Source of the DNA: Fulvivirga aurantia
Lineage (GTDB): Bacteria; Bacteroidota; Bacteroidia; Cytophagales; Cyclobacteriaceae
Assembly (NCBI RefSeq): GCF_009711475.1
Contig: NZ_SMMD01000636.1
Span: 1-5,002 of the forward strand
Length of the DNA stretch: 5,002 nt
Reading direction: 5' to 3'
Below are positions 1 through 5,002 of this stretch, piece after piece; the stretch's first letter is position 1, and the number at the start of each line of letters is the position of its first letter. The notes beneath the pieces were generated by a model, which ran no database searches, was not told the origin of the DNA, and saw only the letters and a program-made list of their open reading frames with translations. Made by a program: the position numbers and the translations under genes.

Positions 1-50
1 CAAACTACGACCTGGCTTTAGTGGATGGGAATTTAACTATTACAAAGGCG
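1..50 (+). other. C-terminal tail of a truncated MBG-like domain
   Basis: The first 16 codons read NYDLALVDGNLTITKA. This matches the closing strand of MBG-type bacterial Ig-like domains, which typically end with Asn-Tyr, a short strand, Gly-x-Leu-Thr-Ile and a Thr-Lys-Ala junction. The rest of the domain lies left of the window, so the MBG array probably continues upstream. Confidence 0.7.
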
Positions 51-3000
51 ACACTCGATATAATCGCAGATGACAAAAGTCGTGTATATAATACAGCCAA
101 TCCAGTTTTTACGCTAAGCTATTCTGGGTTTCTAAATGGAGACACAAGTGCAGATATTGACGTATTACCTACAGCTAGTACTGCTGCAACAACGTCATCT
201 GATGTAGGCAGCTATGTAATTAATTTGGTAGGTGGAACGGACAACAACTACACATTCACATTAAACAATGGGACATTAATCATCAATAAGGCTACAGCCT
301 CTGTGACAGTCGCAAATGAAACAGTAACGTACGATGGTACATCAAAATCAGCTTCTATAACCACTAATCCATCAGGGTTAAATGTTAATGCCACTTACAA
401 CGGTAGTGCCACACTACCTGTCAATGCGGGCGTATATAGTGTTTCAGTTTCTATCAATGAGACCAATTACGAAGGTTCTGGCACTGGTACCCTTACCATT
501 GATAAAGCTATGGCATTGGTTTCAATCAGTAATTTGTATCAAAACTTTGACGGAAGTGCTAAACCAGTAACTATAACCACTAATCCGGTAGGGTTAACTG
601 TCACCACAACTTATAACGGTAGTAGTTCTGTACCATCAGCAATAGGAAGCTACACCGTACAAGCTGATATCGTAGATAATAATTATTTTGGCTCTGCCAG
701 TAATACGTTAGTGATTAATGGTCCGCCTACCTCAAATGGCATTTCAAATGTAAATGTGTTGGAAGATGCCGGAAATGAAGTTGTTAATCTCAATGCAGCA
801 TTTGATGACGTAGAAGACATTGATGATAATTTAATTTTCACAATCTCAAACAACACCAATGCTGGTTTATTTACTTCAACTGTTATTGCCAACGGACTTC
901 TGACGTTAGATTTTGCTCCTGATCAATTTGGCTCTGCGACTATCACTATCCGCGCTGAAGATACAGGAGGGCTTTTTGTAGAAGATTCATTTACAGTAAA
1001 CGTATCTGCGGTTGAAGATGATCCGATTTTCACAAGCACACCTGTAACGGGCGCTGTTCAAGATCAACTTTATCAGTACAACATTACCACATCCGATGCT
1101 GATCCAGGAGAAGTTTTGACGATTACAGCTCTGATAGCTTTACCATCATGGCTTTCGCTTACTGATAATGGTGATGGCACTGCCCTGCTTTCCGGTACAC
1201 CTACCAATGCCGATGCTGGTAACACATTTGGGATTGCCCTTGGAGTTTCTGATGATGAAGGGAACAATAATAATCAGTTTTTCAACATCAATGTTACAAA
1301 TTCTAATGACACGCCATTTTTTACTTCAACGCCCAACACCAGTGCAACTGAGGATATAAGCTATACTTACTTTATTAATACTGATGATGATGATACAGGA
1401 GATGTACTTACTTTGTCAGCTCCAGTATTGCCAACATGGCTTGCTCTTACAGATAATGGTGATGGCACAGGTCAAATATCGGGTGTTCCTGATAATACAG
1501 CAGCTGGGGCCAATACAGTGCAGTTAAGAGTAACTGATAATGCCGGAGCTTTTGCTAATCAGGATTTTGTGATTACTGTAAACAATGCTAATGACCCACC
1601 TACATTTACAAGTACACCAATTTTGAGTGTAAATGAAGACTCACCTTATAATTACAGTATTACTACATCAGACCCTGATGCTGGTGATGTACTTACTATA
1701 AAGGCATTATCTAAACCATCTTGGCTCACTTTAACTGACAATGGAGATGGTACGGGAACACTTAGCGGTACACCACAGAACAGTAATGTTGGGAACTCAA
1801 GTATTGTACTAAATGTGGAAGACTCTGAGGGAGCAAGTGTAAATCAGAACTTTACGCTAACAGTTAATAATACAAATGACCCACCGCAGTTTACCAGTAC
1901 TCCTGTTACAGCTGCTTTACAAGATGGAGATTATACCTATAATATTGCCACTTCTGATCCCGATGTTGGCGATACACGAACGATCACCGGAGTTACGGTT
2001 CCATCGTGGCTTACACTCACTGATAATGGGAACGGCACAGCAAAGCTTACGGGTTCTCCCGGAAATGGTGACCTGGGAGCCAACTCAGTCAAACTAAGAG
2101 TAACTGACAATGCCGGACTTTCTGTAGATCAGGATTTTGTGATAAATGTCGACAATGCTAATGACCCACCTGCATTCTCAAGTACGCCTGTTACGATCGC
2201 GACAGAAGACCAATTATATAATTACAATATAACAACAACAGATCCGGACGCTGGAGATACAAGAGTTATTACGGCTCTTTCGATACCCGGTTGGCTTACT
2301 CTGGTTGATAATGGAAATGGTACGGCTAGTTTGAGTGGTACGCCTACTAATAGTAATGTAGGAAGTTTTAGTATTGTATTAAATGTGAGAGATGCTCTTG
2401 GAGAAGATGCAAATCAGAATTTCACATTAGTGGTGAATAATACTAATGATGATCCTGTGTTTGAATCAAGTCCTGTGACCAGCGCAGTTCAGTCTGTAGC
2501 ATATACCTACAACATCTTGGCTGATGACCCTGATGCAGGGGATGTGGTGGATTTGTCAGTACCAACCTTGCCTTCCTGGCTTTCTTTCACCAATAATGGG
2601 AATGGGTCCGGTACCTTAAGCGGTACTCCTCAAAATACAGACTTAGGTTCTCATAATGTTGTGGTGAATGCTGCTGATCAAAATGGGTCCGTGGTTTCTC
2701 AGAGCTTTACAATTACGGTTGACAATGCCAACGACCCACCTCAATTTACATCAACACCCGTTACGGCCGTTGATGAGGATGATTTATATACTTATAACGT
2801 TACCACTTCAGATCCCGATGTAGGTGATGTTCTGGAAATTCAGGAGCTGGTTTTACCAAATTGGCTAACACTGACTGATAATGGGGATGGTACTGCAGTA
2901 TTGTCAGGTACTCCTCTTAATAGTAATGTAGGTGTGGCTGATGTCGTAATCGAAGTAAGTGACGCTCAGGGTCTGAGTGTCAATCAAAACTTTTCAATTG

Positions 3001-5002
3001 AAGTTTCAAACACTAATGATCCTCCGGTTTTTGTGAGTTCACCAGTAACAGGGGCAATCCAAAATCAATCGTATAATTATAATGTAGTCACTTCTGATCC
3101 TGATTTTGGTGAAACGAGGTCAATTGCTGCTTCTACCATTCCAGGCTGGTTAAGCTTAACCGATAATGGAAATGGTACCGCGAGTTTAACCGGAACACCA
3201 ACCAATGCTAATCTAGGGGCTAATAATGTTACCCTTGAAGTTACGGATCAGTCAGGGGCAACAACGACCCAAAGTTTTATCATCAATGTTGATAATATCA
3301 ACGACCCTCCTACATTTACCAGTACGCCTGTTACCAATGCCACAGAAGATCAACCTTATGAGTATACAGTAACAACTTCAGACCCCGATGTAGGTGATAC
3401 CAGAACAATCACTTCTCTGTCGATCCCTAATTGGCTCACACTTTCTGATAATGGTGATGGAACTGCAGTACTGAGTGGAACACCGCTAAATGCGGATGTA
3501 GGTAATTTTACGGTTGTTTTGAATGTGAAAGATGCCGTTGGTGCTAATGTAAATCAAAATTTCACGATTAATGTGGCAAATACAAATGACCCTCCTGTCT
3601 TCACAAGTGACCCTAAACCAGTTGCTGTTCAGGATATAGAGTATGTTTACAACATTACAACTTCTGACCCGGATGTAGGCGACTCTCGTTCTATATCTGC
3701 TTTAACATTACCTACATGGCTTGCTTTTACTGACAATGGTAATGGAACAGCAGAACTTATTGGAACGCCAACAAATACTGATTTAGGTTCACATCAAATA
3801 AGCCTGAAGGTAGAAGATGCTTCCGGGACTTCTACCGAACAGAACTTTACGATTAATGTAGACAATGCAAATGATCCGCCATCTTTTACAAGCACACCGA
3901 TTACTGCTGTTGCAGAAGATGATTTGTATAGCTATGCCATTAATACTACTGACCCTGATGTGGGAGATATTCAAACGATCACAGCTTTATCAAAACCATC
4001 GTGGTTAACGCTTACTGACAATGGAGATGGTACGGCAGACTTATTTGGAACACCTAAAAATGAAAATGTAGGAACCGTAAATGTTGTATTAAATGTAGAA
4101 GACGGAATTGGGGCTAATGTAAATCAGAGCTTCAATATTACCGTGACTAATACAAATGATGCACCCGGATTTACCAGCTCACCAGTTACGGGAGCGATTC
4201 AGGATTTACAATACACATATAATATACAAACTAATGACCCTGATGTCGGAGATGCAGTTACAATTACTGCTGTAACTATACCTGCATGGTTAACCTTGAC
4301 TGACAATGGAAACGGAACAGGTACATTACAGGGCACTCCGAGCAATGCAAATTTGGGCTCAAACAATGTTAGTTTAAAAGTGACAGACCAAGCTGGTGCT
4401 GCAGTTAACCAGGTATTTGTGATAAATGTTGACAATCAAAATGACCCTCCTCTGATTACATCTAGCCCGGTATTGTCGGTTGATGAAGACAATTTATATA
4501 CCTACAATGTGACCTCTTCAGACCCTGATGTAGGTGATACAAGAGACATCATTGCATTGAGCAAGCCTTCATGGCTTACTCTTACTGACAATGGAGATGG
4601 TACAGCTATTTTACAGGGTACTCCACTCAATGAAGATGTAGGTGCGGATAATGTAGTGATAAAGGTTGTTGATGCAATTGGAGCAGAAGACGATCAGACC
4701 TTTACAATTACAATTAATAATGTAAATGATGCTCCTGCTTTTACATCTTCACCTGTTATCTCAGCTCAGCAGGACATTTCTTATCAATATAACATAACCA
4801 CTTCAGACCCTGATGTTGGTGATTCCAGAACTATTACCTCAGGAGCTTTACCATCATTTTTAACTTTAGTAGATAATGGCAATGGTACAGCAGAGCTTTC
4901 TGGTACACCACAAAACTCAGACCTGGGTAGCTATCAAATAACGCTGACTGTAGAAGATGCTGGTGGAGCAGCAATTGATCAGATTTTTACACTTACTGTA
5001 AA
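1..5002 (+). CDS. Giant repetitive surface adhesin-like protein (internal fragment, open at both ends)
   Basis: One frame (first complete codon at base 3, last at 4998-5000) runs through the whole window without a stop, giving 1,666 codons, about 170 kDa, so the full protein is larger. Domains in order by codon: end of an MBG-like domain (1-16), three MBG-like domains (17-97, 98-169, 170-240), a bacterial cadherin-like domain (241-340), then 14 CADG/He_PIG-type domains (341 to the edge). The fragment is acidic (domain 10 has about 14 Asp/Glu against 3 Lys/Arg) and has no Cys, one Met (base 510) and two His, which fits an exported protein. No catalytic motif, transmembrane segment or signal peptide is visible. 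Families of this make-up act outside the cell in adhesion or carbohydrate binding, and in Bacteroidota they are often type IX secretion substrates. Secretion route and ligand are inference, because both termini lie outside. No frameshift or in-frame stop was found. Confidence 0.95.
51..293 (+). other. MBG-like extracellular beta-sandwich domain (long form)
   Basis: Codons 17-97. It opens with LDIIADDKSRVYNTANP, followed by a Leu-x-Tyr-Ser-Gly-Phe-x-Asn-Gly-Asp segment, Val-Gly-Ser-Tyr near the middle, and a closing Asn-Tyr-Thr strand ending Leu-Ile-Ile-Asn-Lys-Ala. This order is characteristic of the longer MBG subtype seen in tandem in Bacteroidota and other bacterial surface proteins. Its role in the family is structural or adhesive. 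At about 81 residues it looks complete. Family assignment is from motif recognition, not a profile search. Confidence 0.75.
294..509 (+). other. MBG-like domain (short form, first copy)
   Basis: Codons 98-169, 72 residues. Landmarks are Val-Thr-Tyr-Asp-Gly-Thr near the start, Thr-Thr-Asn-Pro-x-Gly-Leu, Thr-Tyr-Asn-Gly-Ser, Asn-Ala-Gly-Val-Tyr, Asn-Tyr-Glu-Gly and a closing Leu-Thr-Ile-Asp-Lys-Ala. It differs from the preceding domain (no Ala-Asp-Asp-Lys-Ser opening) and pairs with the domain after it. Probably a spacer or adhesive Ig-like module. Confidence 0.75.
510..722 (+). other. MBG-like domain (short form, second copy)
   Basis: Codons 170-240. It repeats the previous domain's landmarks: Asn-Phe-Asp-Gly-Ser for Thr-Tyr-Asp-Gly-Thr, a shared Ile-Thr-Thr-Asn-Pro-x-Gly-Leu, Thr-Tyr-Asn-Gly-Ser, Gly-Ser-Tyr-Thr-Val and Asn-Asn-Tyr-Phe-Gly. 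It ends Leu-Val-Ile-Asn-Gly without the Lys-Ala junction, which marks the end of the MBG block. It opens with the only Met codon of the frame (510-512). That Met is not a plausible gene start, because the frame upstream already encodes intact domains of the same kind. Confidence 0.75.
723..1022 (+). other. Bacterial cadherin-like domain joining the MBG block to the CADG array
   Basis: Codons 241-340. It starts Pro-Pro-Thr-Ser-Asn-Gly-Ile, then Val-Leu-Glu-Asp-Ala-Gly, Phe-Asp-Asp-Val-Glu-Asp, a Leu-Ile-Phe-Thr-Ile-Ser-Asn-Asn strand, Asn-Ala-Gly-Leu-Phe, and ends Ala-Glu-Asp-Thr-Gly-Gly-Leu-Phe-Val-Glu-Asp with a Thr-Val-Asn-Val strand. This is the layout of the tandem bacterial cadherin-like / Ig-like domains common in Bacteroidota surface proteins. 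The clustered acidic residues fit calcium binding, which is inferred only. It occurs once here and is unlike the 95-residue units that follow. Confidence 0.7.
1023..1313 (+). repeat. CADG unit 1 (Q-like, 97 residues)
   Basis: First unit of the array and the only one not 95 residues long. Compared with unit 2 it carries one extra residue before Pro-Ser-Trp-Leu and one more in the strand after Gly-Thr-Pro (Asn-Thr-Phe-Gly-Ile-Ala-Leu-Gly). It has Ala-Val-Gln-Asp at the E/Q site, Asp-Ala-Asp-Pro-Gly in place of Asp-Pro-Asp-x-Gly, a run of four Asn, and ends Asn-Ser-Asn-Asp. It may be a boundary unit outside the amplified block. Confidence 0.85.
1314..1598 (+). repeat. CADG unit 2 (apparent E-front/Q-back hybrid)
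   Basis: The front has the E-type Ala-Thr-Glu-Asp and Asn-Gly-Asp-Gly-Thr. The back (Gly-Ala-Asn-Thr-Val-x-Leu-Arg-Val-Thr-Asp-Asn-Ala-Gly, closing Asn-Asn-Ala-Asn) matches Q-type unit 4. The usual Asp-Pro-Asp is a run of four Asp, encoded by four GAT codons at 1383-1394. It is the only unit that breaks the E/Q alternation. Confidence 0.85.
1599..1883 (+). repeat. CADG unit 3 (E-type)
   Basis: It has Val-Asn-Glu-Asp at the E/Q site and the core SKPSWLTLTDNGDGT, identical to the cores of units 11 and 13. The back half (Asn-Val-Gly, Ile-Val-Leu-Asn-Val-Glu-Asp, Val-Asn-Gln-Asn-Phe) is standard E-type and closes Asn-Asn-Thr-Asn-Asp-Pro-Pro. Strict alternation begins here. Confidence 0.88.
1884..2168 (+). 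repeat. CADG unit 4 (Q-type, subtype a)
   Basis: It has Ala-Leu-Gln-Asp, Thr-Val-Pro-Ser-Trp-Leu-Thr-Leu-Thr, Asn-Gly-Asn-Gly-Thr, Asp-Leu-Gly-Ala-Asn-Ser-Val and a Val-Asp-Asn-Ala-Asn-Asp linker. It groups with units 8 and 12. The usual Gly-Thr-Pro is Gly-Ser-Pro. Confidence 0.88.
2169..2453 (+). repeat. CADG unit 5 (E-type)
   Basis: It has Ala-Thr-Glu-Asp-Gln and Leu-Ser-Ile-Pro-Gly-Trp-Leu-Thr-Leu, closely paired with unit 9 four domains later. It is the only clear E-type unit with Asn-Gly-Asn-Gly-Thr instead of Asn-Gly-Asp-Gly-Thr. The exit linker is Asn-Thr-Asn-Asp-Asp-Pro. Confidence 0.88.
2454..2738 (+). repeat. CADG unit 6 (Q-type, subtype b)
   Basis: It has Ala-Val-Gln-Ser, so both acidic positions of the E-type Glu-Asp pair are lost. 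It also has Thr-Leu-Pro-Ser-Trp-Leu-Ser-Phe-Thr, Thr-Asp-Leu-Gly-Ser-His (one of two His in the fragment) and Val-Asp-Asn-Ala-Asn-Asp. It groups with units 10 and 14. The Ala-Asp-Asp-Pro-Asp-Ala-Gly-Asp-Val-Val stretch is more divergent than in neighbours. Confidence 0.88.
2739..3023 (+). repeat. CADG unit 7 (E-type)
   Basis: It has Val-Asp-Glu-Asp-Asp-Leu-Tyr, shared closely with units 11 and 13, but its core is Leu-Val-Leu-Pro-Asn-Trp-Leu rather than Ser-Lys-Pro-Ser-Trp-Leu. It has Asn-Gly-Asp-Gly-Thr, Asn-Ser-Asn-Val-Gly and closes Val-Ser-Asn-Thr-Asn-Asp-Pro-Pro. Confidence 0.88.
3024..3308 (+). repeat. CADG unit 8 (Q-type, subtype a)
   Basis: It has Ala-Ile-Gln-Asn, Thr-Ile-Pro-Gly-Trp-Leu-Ser-Leu-Thr, Asn-Gly-Asn-Gly-Thr, Asn-Ala-Asn-Leu-Gly-Ala-Asn-Asn-Val, Val-Thr-Asp-Gln-Ser-Gly and a Val-Asp-Asn-Ile-Asn-Asp linker. 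It resembles units 4 and 12 most. Asp-Pro-Asp-Phe-Gly-Glu replaces the usual Asp-Pro-Asp-Val-Gly-Asp. Confidence 0.88.
3309..3593 (+). repeat. CADG unit 9 (E-type, close to the E-type consensus)
   Basis: It has Ala-Thr-Glu-Asp-Gln-Pro-Tyr, Thr-Ser-Asp-Pro-Asp-Val-Gly-Asp-Thr-Arg, Ser-Ile-Pro-Asn-Trp-Leu, Asn-Gly-Asp-Gly-Thr, Val-Val-Leu-Asn-Val-Lys-Asp and Ala-Asn-Val-Asn-Gln-Asn-Phe. It carries nearly all E-type landmarks and is the reference for the unit numbering used here. Confidence 0.88.
3594..3878 (+). repeat. CADG unit 10 (Q-type, subtype b)
   Basis: It has Ala-Val-Gln-Asp, Thr-Leu-Pro-Thr-Trp-Leu-Ala-Phe-Thr, Asn-Gly-Asn-Gly-Thr, Thr-Asp-Leu-Gly-Ser-His-Gln-Ile and Val-Asp-Asn-Ala-Asn-Asp. 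It groups with units 6 and 14. The opening is Thr-Ser-Asp-Pro-Lys-Pro-Val instead of Thr-Ser-Thr-Pro-Val-Thr. Confidence 0.88.
3879..4163 (+). repeat. CADG unit 11 (E-type)
   Basis: It has Val-Ala-Glu-Asp-Asp-Leu-Tyr and the core SKPSWLTLTDNGDGT. Bases 4014-4035 are identical to 1734-1755 in unit 3, exactly eight units (2,280 nt) upstream. The back half is typical E-type (Val-Val-Leu-Asn-Val-Glu-Asp, Ala-Asn-Val-Asn-Gln) and closes Thr-Asn-Thr-Asn-Asp-Ala-Pro. Confidence 0.88.
4164..4448 (+). repeat. CADG unit 12 (Q-type, subtype a)
   Basis: It has Ala-Ile-Gln-Asp, Thr-Ile-Pro-Ala-Trp-Leu-Thr-Leu-Thr, Asn-Gly-Asn-Gly-Thr, Asn-Ala-Asn-Leu-Gly-Ser-Asn-Asn-Val, Val-Thr-Asp-Gln-Ala-Gly and a Val-Asp-Asn-Gln-Asn-Asp linker. 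It is the third member of the 4/8/12 series. Confidence 0.88.
4449..4733 (+). repeat. CADG unit 13 (E-type, mixed relationships)
   Basis: By position it should match units 5 and 9. Its front instead resembles units 3, 7 and 11 (Val-Asp-Glu-Asp-Asn-Leu-Tyr, SKPSWLTLTDNGDGT). It shares 23 identical bases with unit 11 (4581-4603 against 4011-4033). The back has Ile-Gly-Ala-Glu-Asp-Asp-Gln, recalling unit 5, and closes Asn-Asn-Val-Asn-Asp-Ala-Pro. This suggests exchange between E-type units. Confidence 0.87.
4734..5002 (+). repeat. CADG unit 14 (Q-type, subtype b, cut by window edge)
   Basis: It has Ala-Gln-Gln-Asp, Asn-Gly-Asn-Gly-Thr, Ser-Asp-Leu-Gly-Ser-Tyr-Gln-Ile and Val-Glu-Asp-Ala-Gly-Gly, grouping with units 6 and 10. 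The Trp at unit residue 42, present in all 13 preceding units, is Phe here (TTT at 4857-4859). The unit stops after a Leu-Thr-Val strand, about five residues short of the linker, only because the window ends. Confidence 0.87.

Larger units (their letters stand above)
1023..5002 (+). repeat. Tandem array of 14 CADG/He_PIG-type domains with a 285-nt period
   Basis: Unit starts fall at 1023, 1314, 1599, 1884, 2169, 2454, 2739, 3024, 3309, 3594, 3879, 4164, 4449 and 4734. The first step is 291 nt and the other twelve are exactly 285 nt (95 codons). Conserved unit residues (numbered from the second Pro of the Asp-Pro-Pro linker) are Phe-3 in most units, Glu or Gln-13, Tyr-17/Tyr-19, Asp-25-Pro-Asp-x-Gly-Asp-30, Pro-40-x-Trp-Leu-43, Asn-48-Gly-x-Gly-Thr-52, Gly-57-Thr-Pro-59, Gly-65, Asp-75, Gln-83-x-Phe-85 and Asn-91-x-Asn-Asp-94. 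This is the signature of dystroglycan-type cadherin-like and putative-Ig domains. The array continues past the right edge. From unit 3 on, E-type and Q-type units alternate. Confidence 0.93.

Noticed and set aside
510..512. ATG as the start of the large gene
   Set aside because: It is the only in-frame Met, but the frame upstream encodes intact MBG-like domains, no purine-rich ribosome binding site precedes it, and no signal peptide follows.
1317..1322. Run of six T as a possible slippage or frameshift site
   Set aside because: It encodes Phe-Phe at the start of unit 2, the reading frame is unbroken on both sides, and no stop or alternative product follows from a shift.
1383..1394. Four GAT codons in a row as a phase-variation microsatellite
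   Set aside because: The tract is only four triplets, any slippage would stay in frame, and it replaces the normal acidic Asp-Pro-Asp motif. Length variation might occur but would not act as an on/off switch.
1876..2097. Short plus-strand ORFs in other frames, also at 382-570 and 1168-1359
   Set aside because: They are out of frame with the domain array, with compositions typical of frame-shifted reading, and no domain or plausible ribosome binding site was seen.
4199..4435. Open minus-strand stretches, for example here and at 683-892, 1073-1267 and 3789-3974
   Set aside because: They lie opposite a conserved continuous plus-strand frame, encode no recognisable domain, and arise because the sense codons used seldom make stops in that antisense frame. 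They are shadows.
1023..5002. Regular spacing that could suggest a CRISPR array or non-coding satellite
   Set aside because: The period is 285 nt, there are no short identical repeats with unique spacers, and every unit is an open in-frame protein domain with conserved residues and many synonymous differences.
1..5002. Bacteroidota-type O-glycosylation sites (Asp-Ser/Thr followed by a small aliphatic residue)
   Set aside because: On reading the translation, nearly all Asp-Thr and Asp-Ser pairs are followed by Arg, Gly, Pro, Ser, Glu or Phe, so no convincing array of such sites can be claimed.
1..5002. Promoters, terminators, riboswitches or RNA genes
   Set aside because: No intergenic sequence exists in the window, and no structure beyond the coding repeats was noticed on either strand.

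Overview
The whole window is the inside of one very large protein-coding gene on the + strand. The frame whose first complete codon begins at base 3 is open from edge to edge: 1,666 codons with no stop. Neither the true start nor the true stop is in the window. No second gene, RNA gene, promoter, terminator, mobile element or intergenic gap is present, so nothing here bears directly on regulation or on neighbouring genes.

The protein is a modular, repetitive, secreted or cell-surface type. From the left edge it holds the tail of one MBG-like beta-sandwich domain, three further MBG-like domains (to about 722), one bacterial cadherin-like domain (about 723-1022), and then 14 consecutive dystroglycan-type cadherin-like / putative Ig (CADG / He_PIG-type) domains (1023 to the right edge, the last cut off). 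Thirteen domain-to-domain steps can be measured. Twelve are exactly 285 nt (95 residues) and only the first differs (291 nt). The translated stretch is strongly acidic and contains no Cys, one Met and two His. It shows no catalytic motif, membrane segment or signal peptide.

The most interesting structure is a nested order inside the array. From domain 3 onward, domains alternate strictly between an 'E-type' (Glu-Asp at unit residues 13-14, Asn-x-Val-Gly, a closing Asn-Thr-Asn-Asp linker) and a 'Q-type' (Gln at residue 13, Asn-Gly-Asn-Gly, x-Leu-Gly, a closing Asp-Asn-x-Asn-Asp linker), giving a 570-nt period. The Q-type domains split again into two alternating subtypes (domains 4/8/12 and 6/10/14), giving a 1,140-nt, four-domain period. 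Domain 2 breaks the alternation and looks like a fusion of an E-type front with a Q-type back. That is what an in-register loss of one unit would leave behind.

The organism is most likely a Bacteroidota member (Cytophagia/Flavobacteriia-like, often marine). This is inferred from the moderately AT-rich composition (roughly 40% GC by eye) and from MBG plus cadherin-like plus CADG arrays, which are typical of giant surface adhesins in that phylum. Such proteins commonly leave the cell through the type IX secretion system by a C-terminal sorting domain, but that end is not visible here. The likely role is a long extracellular stalk or adhesin for attachment, cell-cell contact or polysaccharide binding. 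The family is known, so this is not a new enzymatic system. The higher-order domain alternation is the part worth following up.
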